DNA of 64,000 nt from Microcosmobacter mediterraneus (GCF_031846265.1 NZ_JAVRIA010000003.1:248001-312000); one strand, 5' to 3'. Positions 28,774 to 38,183 are shown, numbered from the stretch's first letter. Made by a program: numbers and translations. Notes: a model not told the origin generated them from the letters alone.

Positions 28774-29481
28774 TTATTGCTTGTTTAAGTTCCAATTATA
28801 GGAGAAATAAGACAGCTTAAAATCCGTAGGTATTTTTTCTTCTCTATAGGTATTAATAAAATCTATTTCAGATCCATTCTGAACAAAATCTTCTTTATAC
28901 CATTTTAATATTTCTGAACCTGAAACACGTTTCCTTTTGGTATTAACTTTTATAAAATCTCCATTTAAAGCAAGCTTTGTTTGTGTATCTAATTGATCAT
29001 TCAAAGTACTAGGCAAGTAGGCATTATTTATTAAAGGAGGACATCCAACAGCACCACAAACCAACACAAAGTGGAAGCGAGGATCACTAAATTTAGCGCG
29101 TAATAGTTTATTTTCTATATCATTTAAGGTGACAGATTTATCACCAATATTGTATTTGGTTTTGTCAAAAAATCCTGTCTTATCTAGTGGTGATTTTATA
29201 GGATAATGATCTACAATGCCTTTAATGACAAAAATATTATAGGCATTAATCCAAAAGGCTTGGTATTTTTTTGGACTACTTTCAGAAACCTTTATGCTTT
29301 TTGCAAATACAATTAATTCATCTAATTCAGATGTATTCTCGTAAATTTTTGAATAGGCAACTTTTCCATCAGTGACATGTTGCTTTAAAAAAGCATCTGT
29401 TTTTTTTAAAAACATATCTAAGTCCTGTGCTAAAACATTAAAGGATACTAAAAGTATTAATGCGGTTATTATTGTTCTCAT
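28774..29481 (-). CDS. DUF547 domain exported protein
   Basis: This 235-residue protein has a signal peptide (MRTIITALILLVSFNVLAQ) and a complete DUF547 domain (AFWINAYNIFVIKGI, HFVLVCGAVGCPPL, LKWYKEDFVQNGS). It shares the core motifs of the arsenosugar-operon DUF547 lipoprotein, but it is shorter and lacks the lipobox Cys and the acidic linker. The enzymatic role is unknown. It is the first gene of the envelope run on this strand and is read divergently from the flavoprotein operon. Confidence 0.88.
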   Translation of the reverse strand: MRTIITALILLVSFNVLAQDLDMFLKKTDAFLKQHVTDGKVAYSKIYENTSELDELIVFAKSIKVSESSPKKYQAFWINAYNIFVIKGIVDHYPIKSPLDKTGFFDKTKYNIGDKSVTLNDIENKLLRAKFSDPRFHFVLVCGAVGCPPLINNAYLPSTLNDQLDTQTKLALNGDFIKVNTKRKRVSGSEILKWYKEDFVQNGSEIDFINTYREEKIPTDFKLSYFSYNWNLNKQ

Positions 29482-29628
29482 AATTCCTAATTTAGAATTG
29501 ATACTGCAAATAAATGACCCTTCTGTCGTTTAATATGTTAGTTAACTTACATTGTATATAAAAGTTTTTTAGCGTCTTCATTATGCCTAAAACCTTTCAA
29601 GCACTAATTAATTTAAATCTATTCTAAA

Positions 29629-29659
29629 TTGAAATCCTATCTTTAAGTTCTTATCTTTA
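29629..29659 (+). promoter_or_regulatory. Candidate Bacteroidota-type promoter for flavoprotein-polyferredoxin operon
   Basis: TTG at 29629-29631 and TATCTTTA at 29652-29659 are separated by 20 bases. This matches the TTG / TAnnTTTG arrangement of the Bacteroidota primary sigma factor except for the last base. It lies 57 bases before the likely start codon at 29717. Confidence 0.4.
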
Positions 29660-29716
29660 GTTGCGACATAATGCATATCAACTAACAAAAAACACCCGAT
29701 GATTTGGGTAATACAT

Positions 29717-31021
29717 ATGGAACACATTGTTATTATTGGTAATGGAATTTCTGGTGTTACTGCAGCAAGACACATTAGAAAATTATCTGATAAAAAAATT
29801 ACCATCATTTCTGCTGAGACGGATCATTTTTTCTCTCGTACTGCTCTTATGTATGTTTATATGGGACATATGAAATTTGAACATACACAACCTTATGAAA
29901 ACTGGTTTTGGAAAAAAAACAGAATCGAATTACTTAATGCTTACGTAGAACATATAGATACAGACAATAAAACTCTAAATCTCTCTGGAGGCAATACTTT
30001 AAACTATGATAAACTTATAATAGCGACTGGAAGTAAGCCCAATAAATTTGGATGGCCAGGACAAGATTTAGATGGTGTTATGGGACTATATCACAAGCAA
30101 GATCTAGAAAATCTTGAACATTATGCACCCAATAATAACGTATGTAAACGTGCAGTCATTGTTGGTGGTGGATTAATAGGTATTGAATTAGCAGAAATGC
30201 TTAACTCTAGGAATATTCCTGTTACTTTTTTAGTAAGAGAGAGCAGTTTTTGGAATGGTGTTTTACCAGAAGGTGAAAGCGCCATGATTAATAGACACAT
30301 TAAAAACCATCATATCGATTTACGTTTATCTACTAATCTAAAAGAAATTAAAGCCGATGAAAACGGCAAAGTAAAGTCTGTTATTATTGAGGAAACTGGT
30401 GAAGAACTACTTTGTGATGTAGTTGGATTAACCGCAGGTGTATCGCCGAATATTGATTTCATTAAAGATTCAGAAATTGAAACTGGTCGAGGCGTCAAGG
30501 TAAATCGTTACTTGGAAACAAATATCCCTGATGTTTATGCTATTGGTGATTGTGCTGAGCAACATGAAGCTATAGGAAATAGACGTCCAATTGAAGCAGT
30601 TTGGTATACAGGACGAATGATGGGAGAAACCTTAGCACAAACCATTTGTGGTAATCGCATTCAATACAAACCAGGTCATTGGTTTAATTCTGCAAAGTTT
30701 TTAGATATTGAATATCAAACTTACGGTTGGGTTTTTGGACGAAAAGGCAGACCAGATTATGAAACTCATTTTCATTGGAAACATAATGATGATACTAAAT
30801 GTGTAACGATTGCTTATCATAAAAACACAAAAGAATTTCTAGGCATTAACACCTTTGGAATAAGAATGCGCCATGAGACTTTTGATAAATGGCTAACCGA
30901 AAAGAGAGATGTGGATTATGTGATAAATAATCTATCCGAAGCTAATTTCGATCCTGAACTTTATAAACATTTTGAAAACGCTATTCTAAACGCATACACT
31001 AATCAATTACAAACCGCTTAA
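29717..31021 (+). CDS. FAD-dependent NAD(P)H oxidoreductase
   Basis: I choose the ATG at 29717, giving MEHIVIIGNGISGVT so that the FAD-binding GxGxxG lies at the N-terminus; the frame is open to an ATG at 29699. The protein is 434 residues. After the FAD Rossmann motif come an NAD(P)-binding motif AVIVGGGLIGIELAEML and the FAD-closing segment DVYAIGDCAE. The layout is that of pyridine nucleotide-disulfide family reductases (ferredoxin or rubredoxin reductase, nitrite reductase-like) without a redox-active CxxxxC. The next gene, 2 bases downstream, encodes a membrane polyferredoxin, so it probably passes electrons between NAD(P)H and that protein. Confidence 0.87.
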   Translation: MEHIVIIGNGISGVTAARHIRKLSDKKITIISAETDHFFSRTALMYVYMGHMKFEHTQPYENWFWKKNRIELLNAYVEHIDTDNKTLNLSGGNTLNYDKLIIATGSKPNKFGWPGQDLDGVMGLYHKQDLENLEHYAPNNNVCKRAVIVGGGLIGIELAEMLNSRNIPVTFLVRESSFWNGVLPEGESAMINRHIKNHHIDLRLSTNLKEIKADENGKVKSVIIEETGEELLCDVVGLTAGVSPNIDFIKDSEIETGRGVKVNRYLETNIPDVYAIGDCAEQHEAIGNRRPIEAVWYTGRMMGETLAQTICGNRIQYKPGHWFNSAKFLDIEYQTYGWVFGRKGRPDYETHFHWKHNDDTKCVTIAYHKNTKEFLGINTFGIRMRHETFDKWLTEKRDVDYVINNLSEANFDPELYKHFENAILNAYTNQLQTA

Positions 31022-31023
31022 TT

Positions 31024-32613
31024 ATGAGTAACAAATTAAATCATAGTATGTCTTTAGCAAAACCAGATGCTCAAGATTTATCAACTAAGCAAAAAATTGC
31101 TATTGGTTTAGGAACGTTAGGGTTATTTATCTTAACGCTAGCATTATTCAATACTGATTTTACTAATAAAGGAATTTTCTTAACATTAGCGTTAGGCTTA
31201 ATCACAACAGGAACAGTTATTTATGCAAACAATGCTTATTTAACAAAGCTTGAAGGCATTAAAAATGATGGTGTTTGGTTTAAATCTATCTCGTCTCGAG
31301 GCACTTTAGGTTGGATTACAGGTGTTTTACTTACAGCATTTTATATTGTACTGTATTTCTATCCTCATCTATTAGGTCTTGGTTCAGAAGGGCTAGCAAA
31401 TACTGGCTTAATAAGTCTTTTCGACCCTTTAAGTCAATTACTTAGTGGGCGTAATGCGAGCCAATGGTTTGTTTATGGTTCGCTATACACTGTTGCTATT
31501 TTAGCTTTTGGTTATAAATTCATTTTAAAGTATAGACACAACCGTTATCAACAAGTTAGAACTGTATCAGTAATGTTCTTTCAATTGGCATTTGCCTTTT
31601 TAATACCTGAGTTTATGTATCGCCTTAACTCTGGTTTACCTTACTATGATTTAAAAAGCATTTGGCCTCTTAACTATTATATTTTTGATGAGTGGTCTGT
31701 TAATGGTTTCTTATCTAATGGAAATATTGGTTTAGCTTTAATACTATTTGGTATTGCATCTATATTTATTTTAACACCTATACTAACCTATAAATTCGGA
31801 AAACGTTGGTATTGCTCTTGGGTTTGTGGTTGTGGTGGATTAGCAGAAACAGCAGGTGATTCTTTTAGACAACTATCGTCTAAAAAGCAGTCGGCTTGGA
31901 AATTAGAACGCTGGTTAATTCATACTGTTTTGGTATTCTCAGTAGTTATGACAATAGCTATGGTATACACCTATTTAGGTTATGACAAAAATGATTTTTG
32001 GCTAACAAGAGATCTATTTATTTGGTCAACTATAGGTTTTTTATCCCTTGTATTCAGTCTAGTTATGCTTTTTAAAAGAAAAGAACTAGGTAAAGATGCA
32101 AGATATGGTGCCATTGGCTTCTTTGCCGTAATAGCATTATTATTAATACTTCATTTTACAGGTACCACTAACGAAGTCTTTTTTATTAAAAGTGGTTCAT
32201 TACGTTCAGCATATGGTTTTTACATTGGTTCTATATTTTCAGGCGTTATTGGCACAGGGTTTTATCCAATTTTAGGAAGTAGAGCTTGGTGTCGATTTGG
32301 CTGTCCTATGGCAGCTATTTTAGGATTTCAACAACGTTTGTTTTCAAAATTCAGAATCACTACAAATGGCGGACAATGCATATCCTGCGGAAATTGCTCC
32401 ACCTATTGTGAAATGGGAATTGATGTTAGAGCCTATGCTCAAAAAGGTGAAAACATTGTGCGCTCTAGTTGTGTTGGATGTGGTATTTGTTCTGCTGTTT
32501 GCCCAAGAGGTGTATTAAAATTAGAGAATGATCGTATGGATGATCGTATTAATCCGACAGAAGTGCTGTTAGGAAACGATGTTGACCTAATGGAACTTGT
32601 AAATAAAAAATAA
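31024..32613 (+). CDS. Membrane polyferredoxin (NapH/NosR/CcoG-like 4Fe-4S protein)
   Basis: This 529-residue protein has about eight to ten hydrophobic segments. Two membrane-proximal Cys motifs are present, CSWVCGCGG and WCRFGCPM (the CxxxCP type of NapH/NosR). The C-terminus carries two ferredoxin clusters, CISCGNCSTYC and CVGCGICSAVCP. It is predicted to carry electrons across or along the inner membrane from the adjacent flavoprotein to an unknown acceptor. No nitrous oxide or nitrate reductase genes are nearby, so the acceptor is unassigned. Its stop codon overlaps the next start (TAATG). Confidence 0.87.
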   Translation: MSNKLNHSMSLAKPDAQDLSTKQKIAIGLGTLGLFILTLALFNTDFTNKGIFLTLALGLITTGTVIYANNAYLTKLEGIKNDGVWFKSISSRGTLGWITGVLLTAFYIVLYFYPHLLGLGSEGLANTGLISLFDPLSQLLSGRNASQWFVYGSLYTVAILAFGYKFILKYRHNRYQQVRTVSVMFFQLAFAFLIPEFMYRLNSGLPYYDLKSIWPLNYYIFDEWSVNGFLSNGNIGLALILFGIASIFILTPILTYKFGKRWYCSWVCGCGGLAETAGDSFRQLSSKKQSAWKLERWLIHTVLVFSVVMTIAMVYTYLGYDKNDFWLTRDLFIWSTIGFLSLVFSLVMLFKRKELGKDARYGAIGFFAVIALLLILHFTGTTNEVFFIKSGSLRSAYGFYIGSIFSGVIGTGFYPILGSRAWCRFGCPMAAILGFQQRLFSKFRITTNGGQCISCGNCSTYCEMGIDVRAYAQKGENIVRSSCVGCGICSAVCPRGVLKLENDRMDDRINPTEVLLGNDVDLMELVNKK

Positions 32614-33371
32614 TGCGATTCATAATTCTTTTAGTTTTAGCTTCAACATTTGCCTTTGGTCAAAAACAATATCAAAAAAATACAGATCAAAATGGCAATC
32701 TCCAATCCGAAGGTTGGTTAGAAAATAACGAAAAGATTGATTATTGGAAATTCTATCATAGTAATGGAACATTATCAAGTGAAGGTCATTTTAAAGCCAA
32801 TAAAAAGGATGGATTTTGGAGTTTTTATGATGATAAAGGTCAATTAATTAAAGAAGGCCATTTTAATAATGACAGTAAAATTGACTTCTGGAAAATCTAC
32901 GAAAATGCACAATTAATTGAAGAAGGATACTATCACAATAATCAAAAATCTGGACATTGGAACTTCTATTATGTTAATTCTAAACTAGAAAAAGAAGGCG
33001 ATTTCAAAAATGATAAAGCAATAGGATACTGGAAATTTTACTACAAAAATGGACAATTAGAAAAAGAAGGTAAATTTAAACTAGGAAAATTCACTAGCTA
33101 TTGGCAATTTTACAGTTCCGATGGTAAAAAGGTATCAGAAGGTCATTTTAAAGACGGTAAAAAACAAAACTGGTGGTTATTTTATGACGCTAATGAAAAA
33201 ATTAATCATAAGTGCCAACTTAGCAACAATAAAAAAAATGGTTTCTGTTTAATGTATACTGATGAAAAGCTAACTTCTGCCGTAAAGTATAGCAACGGAA
33301 AACGAATTAAAGAATGGACAGATTTAAAATCTTTCAAACGCGATAATAAATTATCTGATTTAAGAAGTTAA
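32613..33371 (+). CDS. Exported MORN-repeat protein (YwqK-antitoxin-like)
   Basis: This is a 252-residue protein with a signal peptide (MRFIILLVLASTFAFGQ) and about eight MORN_2-type repeats of roughly 23 residues with the pattern GxWxFYxxNGQLxxEGxFK, as in YYKNGQLEKEGKFKLGK. Databases often label such proteins YwqK family antitoxin, but no toxin gene is adjacent and the protein is exported, so a structural or envelope role is more plausible. It is linked by one-base TAATG overlaps to both neighbours, so it is translated within the redox-glycosyltransferase operon. Confidence 0.85.
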   Translation: MRFIILLVLASTFAFGQKQYQKNTDQNGNLQSEGWLENNEKIDYWKFYHSNGTLSSEGHFKANKKDGFWSFYDDKGQLIKEGHFNNDSKIDFWKIYENAQLIEEGYYHNNQKSGHWNFYYVNSKLEKEGDFKNDKAIGYWKFYYKNGQLEKEGKFKLGKFTSYWQFYSSDGKKVSEGHFKDGKKQNWWLFYDANEKINHKCQLSNNKKNGFCLMYTDEKLTSAVKYSNGKRIKEWTDLKSFKRDNKLSDLRS

Positions 33372-34066
33372 TGACCAGAATTGTAGTCATAATTCCTGCT
33401 TATAACGAAGAAGAATCGATTTCTCTTGTTATAAAAGATATTCCTAAAATAGTAAATGAGGTAGTTGTAGTGAGTAATAACTCCATTGATAACACCGAAG
33501 AAAATGCTAGAAAAGCAGGAGCGACTGTTTTATTAGAACACCAAAAAGGCTATGGCTATGCTTGTTTAAAAGGCATGGAATACATTGCTAGTTTTGACTA
33601 TACAGAAAGACCAGATATCATAGTATTTTTAGATGGAGATTATAGCGATTATCCTGAAGAGCTAACCAAAATCGTTAAGCCTATTATTGAGGACAATATT
33701 GATTTTGTCGTTGGGGCAAGAACTAAAGATCTCAGAGAACAAGGCTCTATGACACCTCAGCAAGTCTTCGGCAACTGGTTAGCAACGTTCTTAATGCGAT
33801 TATTTTTTAAGTCAACCTTCACTGATCTAGGGCCTTTTAGAGCAATTAAATATGACAAGCTCTTAGATTTAAAAATGGAAGATAAAACCTATGGCTGGAC
33901 AGTAGAAATGCAATTAAAAGCGTTAAAACAAAAACTGAGTTATAGAGAAATCCCTGTTAACTACAGAAACAGAATTGGTGTCTCAAAAGTTTCAGGAACC
34001 GTAAAAGGTTCTATCTTTGCAGGCGTAAAAATTCTTGGTTGGATTTTTAAATACAGTTTTAAGTAA
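33371..34066 (+). CDS. Family 2 glycosyltransferase (dolichyl/polyprenyl-phosphate mannose synthase-like)
   Basis: This is a 231-residue GT2 enzyme beginning IVVIIPAYNEEESISLVI, with the metal-binding DGD in IIVFLDGDYSDYPEE and the DPM1-like closing segment REIPVNYRNRIGVSKVSG. It has no large C-terminal membrane region. It probably transfers a sugar from a nucleotide donor to a polyprenyl phosphate, creating a lipid-linked donor that the downstream membrane mannosyltransferase could use. This coupling is inferred from gene order. The start overlaps the previous stop (TAATG). Confidence 0.87.
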   Translation: MTRIVVIIPAYNEEESISLVIKDIPKIVNEVVVVSNNSIDNTEENARKAGATVLLEHQKGYGYACLKGMEYIASFDYTERPDIIVFLDGDYSDYPEELTKIVKPIIEDNIDFVVGARTKDLREQGSMTPQQVFGNWLATFLMRLFFKSTFTDLGPFRAIKYDKLLDLKMEDKTYGWTVEMQLKALKQKLSYREIPVNYRNRIGVSKVSGTVKGSIFAGVKILGWIFKYSFK

Positions 34067-35556
34067 TGATTCTGGAAACAGTAATTTTAGTTATATACAC
34101 CTTAGCTATTGTACTCATTTTTATGTACTCTTTAGCGCAGCTTAACTTACTGTTTAATTACTTATCGTCGCATAAAAAACAAAAGGATTCGCCAAAATTT
34201 GATTTAACAAAGTCTGACGAAACACCTTATGTAACTATTCAACTACCTGTGTTCAATGAACTCTATGTTATGGAGCGTTTGTTGGATAACATTGCTGAAC
34301 TAGAATATCCTGAAGGAAAACTAGAAATACAAGTCTTAGATGACTCAACAGATGAAACTGTTGAAACCACTGCTACACACATTGCCCAACTGCAGGCCAG
34401 AGGTTTAGACATTAAGCATATTACCCGAACTAATCGTCAAGGCTTTAAAGCTGGTGCTTTAAAAGAAGGTTTGGAAGTTGCAAAAGGTGAATTTATTGCA
34501 ATTTTTGATGCTGACTTTTTACCACAAAAAGACTGGCTAAAACGCACCATCCCTTTTTTTAAAGATAATGAGATTGGCGTTGTACAAACACGATGGGGAC
34601 ATATTAATAGAAATTATTCTTTACTAACAAAAATACAAGCCTTTGCTTTAGATGCGCATTTTACCTTAGAGCAAGTAGGACGAAACAGTAAAGGACATTT
34701 TATAAACTTTAACGGAACAGCTGGTATTTGGCGTAAAGACTGTATTATTGATGCAGGAAACTGGGAAGGCGATACACTCACAGAAGATTTAGACTTAAGT
34801 TATAGAGCGCAATTAAAAAACTGGAAATTCAAATATCTAGAAGATGTAGAAACACCTGCTGAATTACCTGTTGTAATCAGCGCAGCTCGTTCTCAACAGT
34901 TCCGATGGAATAAAGGTGGTGCTGAAAATTTTAGAAAAATGCTTTGGCGTATTATTAAGTCTAAAAACATTTCTGTGAAAACAAAAATTCATGGCATGCT
35001 TCATTTACTCAATAGTTCTATGTTTTTAAGTGTGTTTGTGGTTGCTGTTTTAAGTATTCCTATGCTATATATAAAAAACGAATATGCACATTTGCGCTAT
35101 TACTTTTATATTATGAGCTTTTTTGTAGTAAGTACCGTAATTTTCTTTATTTGCTATTGGTTTATGTATAAACGAACCTATGGAGATGGTTTTAAAAATT
35201 TCTTTGGCTATATAGGTATGTTTTTTACATTTTTCTCCATAGCTATGGGCTTTTCATTGCACAACTCAATAGCAGTTTTAGAAGGTCATATTGGTAAACG
35301 TAGTGAATTTGTTCGTACACCAAAATTTAATATAAAATCCTTAAAAGATTCTTGGAAAGGCAATAAATACTTAAGAAAGAAGCTATCACTAAATGTTATT
35401 ATTGAAGGTGCATTAATGCTTTATTTTGCCTTTGGTTTGTACAGCGCTTTTGTTGTTGGTGACCAAGGTGGTGATTTTGGATTATTCCCGTTTCATCTTA
35501 TGCTATTTCTAGGATTTGGATATGTGTTTTTTAAATCCTTATCCTCGAAAGTATAA
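34066..35556 (+). CDS. Processive-type family 2 glycosyltransferase (cellulose synthase-like)
   Basis: This 496-residue membrane glycosyltransferase has one N-terminal membrane helix, a GT-A domain and about four C-terminal helices. Catalytic signatures are FDADF (DXD), TEDLDLSYRAQ and QQFRWNKGG, the last being the Q(Q/R)xRW acceptor motif of processive beta-glycosyltransferases such as cellulose or glucomannan synthases. It probably makes a polysaccharide or glycolipid at the inner membrane. Product identity is not readable. It is coupled by TAATG overlaps to the genes on both sides. Confidence 0.88.
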   Translation: MILETVILVIYTLAIVLIFMYSLAQLNLLFNYLSSHKKQKDSPKFDLTKSDETPYVTIQLPVFNELYVMERLLDNIAELEYPEGKLEIQVLDDSTDETVETTATHIAQLQARGLDIKHITRTNRQGFKAGALKEGLEVAKGEFIAIFDADFLPQKDWLKRTIPFFKDNEIGVVQTRWGHINRNYSLLTKIQAFALDAHFTLEQVGRNSKGHFINFNGTAGIWRKDCIIDAGNWEGDTLTEDLDLSYRAQLKNWKFKYLEDVETPAELPVVISAARSQQFRWNKGGAENFRKMLWRIIKSKNISVKTKIHGMLHLLNSSMFLSVFVVAVLSIPMLYIKNEYAHLRYYFYIMSFFVVSTVIFFICYWFMYKRTYGDGFKNFFGYIGMFFTFFSIAMGFSLHNSIAVLEGHIGKRSEFVRTPKFNIKSLKDSWKGNKYLRKKLSLNVIIEGALMLYFAFGLYSAFVVGDQGGDFGLFPFHLMLFLGFGYVFFKSLSSKV

Positions 35557-36980
35557 TGCTTTTTTGGAAGCTTCATAAAGCACCTCTCCTACTTACTTTT
35601 GTTAGTCTATTCTTATATTTTTTATTTGCTTATGATTTAGAACGCATTCAGTATGAAAAATTGCTACTGCTTTACTCAGCACTATTTGGGTTGTTTGTTG
35701 TTTTACTTCGTTATACCAAAACAAATTTTAGGCTTCTTGTTAGTATTGCAATTCTAACAAGGTTAGTTTTTTTGATAGCTATTCCCAATCTATCTCAAGA
35801 TTTTTATCGCTTTATTTGGGATGGTAGAATGCTTTTGGAAGGATTTAACCCATACCTCTACACACCAGAGTCTTTCATTACCAAAAATGAATTCCCTATA
35901 TCACAAGCTAAGGAGTTATACAATGCTATGGGACAACTCAATGGCAGTCATTTTACCAATTATCCTCCAATAAAGCAGTTGTGTTTTGCTATTGCTGCAT
36001 TAATTTCTGGTAAGAGTATTTTAGGGTCTGCTATTGTATTACGAGTTATAATTATTGTTGCAGATATTGGTACACTTTATTTTGGTAAAAAACTACTAGA
36101 AAAATTAAACCTACCAATAAAAAACATCTTTTGGTATATCCTAAATCCTTTCATTATTATTGAACTTACAGGAAATCTACATTTTGAAGGTGTGATGTTG
36201 TTCTTTTTAGTCTGGAGTATGTACTTATTGTATTCTAAGAAATGGAAATGGGCTGCCGCTGTCTTTGCTTGTTCTATTTCAGTTAAGCTTATTCCTTTAA
36301 TGTTTTTACCATTGTTTTATAAATGGTTTATGAAAAGACCTCTCGACTGCGCTCGAGGCGACAATCAAATAATAAAGATTAAAGAATTGTCAGGTCGAGC
36401 GGAGTCGAGACCTAATAATTTTACTAAATTATTTTGGTTTTACTCCATAGTTGGCATAACCACACTCTCATTTTTCCTTCCTTTTTTTAATTCAGAATTT
36501 ATTAATAACTATACAAAAACGGTTGGCCTTTGGTTTAATAACTTTGAATTTAATGCGAGTATTTACTACATAGCAAGAGCTATAGGTTATGCCATTACTG
36601 GTTATAATGAAATTGCAATTATTGGAAAAATCCTACCTGTTTTAGTAGTAACCTATATTTTAGTCTTGACCTTCAAGAAAAATAAAGGTGAGGCTAATAC
36701 TCTTGTAACTTATATGCTATTATCGATAACGATTTATCTCTTTTTTAGCACCACAGTTCATCCATGGTATATAGCAACACCATTGTTACTCAGTATATTT
36801 ACAAACTATAAATTCCCTGTTGTTTGGAGTTTTATAATTATACTTAGTTACCTCGCTTATATAAACATTAATACCATGGACAAATCTGAAAACCTCTGGA
36901 TTATTTCTGTAGAATATATCGTGATATTTACAGCCTTTTTTTGGGAGGTAATACTAAGAAAAAAACTACCTCTTGAGTAG
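35556..36980 (+). CDS. Polytopic mannosyltransferase-like protein (GT-C fold) carrying an in-frame palindromic repeat
   Basis: This 474-residue protein has about ten membrane segments and the GT-C type loop FIWDGRMLLEGFNPYLY shortly after the first helices. It probably uses a polyprenyl-phosphate sugar on the outer face of the inner membrane, which fits the DPM1-like synthase two genes upstream. Between two hydrophobic segments lies a 26-codon stretch (RPLDCARGDNQ... to ELSGRAESRP) encoded by a palindromic repeat (36336-36413); it is charged and unlike the rest of the protein. The frame is unbroken, so the gene may be functional with an extra loop. Start overlaps the previous stop (TAATG). 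Confidence 0.82.
   Translation: MLFWKLHKAPLLLTFVSLFLYFLFAYDLERIQYEKLLLLYSALFGLFVVLLRYTKTNFRLLVSIAILTRLVFLIAIPNLSQDFYRFIWDGRMLLEGFNPYLYTPESFITKNEFPISQAKELYNAMGQLNGSHFTNYPPIKQLCFAIAALISGKSILGSAIVLRVIIIVADIGTLYFGKKLLEKLNLPIKNIFWYILNPFIIIELTGNLHFEGVMLFFLVWSMYLLYSKKWKWAAAVFACSISVKLIPLMFLPLFYKWFMKRPLDCARGDNQIIKIKELSGRAESRPNNFTKLFWFYSIVGITTLSFFLPFFNSEFINNYTKTVGLWFNNFEFNASIYYIARAIGYAITGYNEIAIIGKILPVLVVTYILVLTFKKNKGEANTLVTYMLLSITIYLFFSTTVHPWYIATPLLLSIFTNYKFPVVWSFIIILSYLAYININTMDKSENLWIISVEYIVIFTAFFWEVILRKKLPLE
36336..36413. repeat. Flavobacterial palindromic repeat (REP-like pair) inserted in frame in a coding sequence
   Basis: Arms at 36336-36365 and 36386-36413 are inverted copies sharing about 20 of 24 core bases; each contains CTCGAC..GCTCGA. 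The total length is 78 bases, exactly 26 codons. Elements of this sequence type (CTCGACTNCGCTCGA) are familiar as dispersed intergenic repeats in flavobacterial genomes. Confidence 0.85.
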
Positions 36981-37002
36981 CTGTTTATTTTTAAAACAAG
37001 TT

Positions 37003-37311
37003 TTAATCATCATCTGGTAGATCAGAAACTTCAGGGTCTTTAACTGCAATAGGATCATCATCATCAAAATCTTCATAATCATCCTCATCGTAGTTTTCCA
37101 TTGTAGTCTCTAATTTTGTGCTTACTTTAACCAAATACTTGGTATCTTCTGTAGATACCTCAACAGCTTCAATTAACTCGTTTTTTGCGTTTCTAAAGGT
37201 AATAATATGATCGTCGTCATAGCCATCTGGATATTTTTCTACAAGCATGGCTAAAATTTCTGGTGTTAACTTTTTAAAATCAACAATAACTCGCTTCTTA
37301 TTATCTTTCAT
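37003..37311 (-). CDS. Small acidic protein of unknown function
   Basis: This 102-residue protein has a basic, structured N-terminal half (KKRVIVDFKKLTPEILAMLV, then PDGYDDDHIITFRNAKNELI) and a strongly acidic tail rich in Asp (ENYDEDDYEDFDDDDP). The composition recalls RNA polymerase delta-like or histone-chaperone-like acidic proteins, but there is no sequence signature to assign it. It is convergent with the mannosyltransferase gene. It is probably a conserved flavobacterial housekeeping protein; no partner is visible next to it. Confidence 0.75.
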   Translation of the reverse strand: MKDNKKRVIVDFKKLTPEILAMLVEKYPDGYDDDHIITFRNAKNELIEAVEVSTEDTKYLVKVSTKLETTMENYDEDDYEDFDDDDPIAVKDPEVSDLPDDD

Positions 37312-37415
37312 AGTGTTAGTAGGTTATATTAATAGCATAACTAAAGTACAAACAAAAACATTACAAAGACATAAAATAATTATTATTATATCTTTAGCTA
37401 AATAACACATTTTTA

Positions 37416-38183
37416 ATGCTAAAATTTTTTCGTAGAATACGATACAACCTCATGGAGCAGAACAAAACAAGCAAATACTTTAAATATGCTTTAGGCGAAA
37501 TTATCCTTGTAGTCATTGGTATTTTAATCGCATTAGCGATAAGCAATTGGAATACGGAACGTATTAACACTAATAGAAATTACGATTTATTAGTTAAACT
37601 ATCTAGAGAGTTAGATCTAAACATTGAGCGTTGTGCTTTATTAGACTCTATTAATGAAGGTGGTTTTAAGTATCGTTTTATCTACACAGACAGTATAATG
37701 AAAATCTTAGATAATGGTGTTGAGCGTGAAAATCTTGATTTCCTAGTAAGTAATCAAATCTTCTATATAAATACATTTAATTTAAACACATCTGTGTTTG
37801 AAGAATTAAAAAACACAGGGAGTCTTTATGCTTTAGGTTCTGATAGCTTAGTAACTTCCATACAGCTTTATTATCAACTTTGCGATAGAGAATCCTTTTA
37901 TAATTTAACTTATAGTAACGAAGTCATACATTTAAAAGAAATATGTTATGAAAGTGGCTGGGCTAATTTCAATCACCTATACAAGATAAACCCAACAGAA
38001 GCTATTAATGACAACCCTTGGATATTTAATCCTAAATCTAAAGCCTATTTAGACTTCATTAATTTTGTAGAGTATGCTAGTAATCATAGCCTGTTAATCT
38101 CCGGAAAATTAAAAGGCATAATAAAAGCCTCACAAGATTTACAACAACTAATCGCAAAAGAATTGCCAAATGATAAGTCCTAG
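37416..38183 (+). CDS. DUF6090 family membrane-anchored protein
   Basis: This 255-residue protein has the DUF6090 N-terminal signature: a basic segment (KFFRRIRYNLMEQNKTSKYF), the conserved KYALGEIILVVIGILIALAI membrane helix and then a polar NWN segment. The remainder is helical and probably lies outside the cytoplasm. The function of DUF6090 is unknown. It stands alone. A relative is found inside the cassette array at 41865-42614, with the same N-terminal architecture but a diverged C-terminus. Confidence 0.85.
   Translation: MLKFFRRIRYNLMEQNKTSKYFKYALGEIILVVIGILIALAISNWNTERINTNRNYDLLVKLSRELDLNIERCALLDSINEGGFKYRFIYTDSIMKILDNGVERENLDFLVSNQIFYINTFNLNTSVFEELKNTGSLYALGSDSLVTSIQLYYQLCDRESFYNLTYSNEVIHLKEICYESGWANFNHLYKINPTEAINDNPWIFNPKSKAYLDFINFVEYASNHSLLISGKLKGIIKASQDLQQLIAKELPNDKS

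Noticed and set aside
29608..29808. 66-codon minus-strand frame overlapping the start of the flavoprotein
   Set aside because: It overlaps the well-supported FAD-binding N-terminus and has no recognisable protein features.
32613..33371. Toxin-antitoxin system suggested by the YwqK-type MORN repeats
   Set aside because: The protein is exported, no toxin gene is adjacent, and it is embedded in a redox-glycosyltransferase operon.
36985..37003. TTAAAAC / GTTTTAA dyad between convergent genes as terminator
   Set aside because: The stem is short and entirely AT-rich apart from one GC pair, so it is too weak to call.
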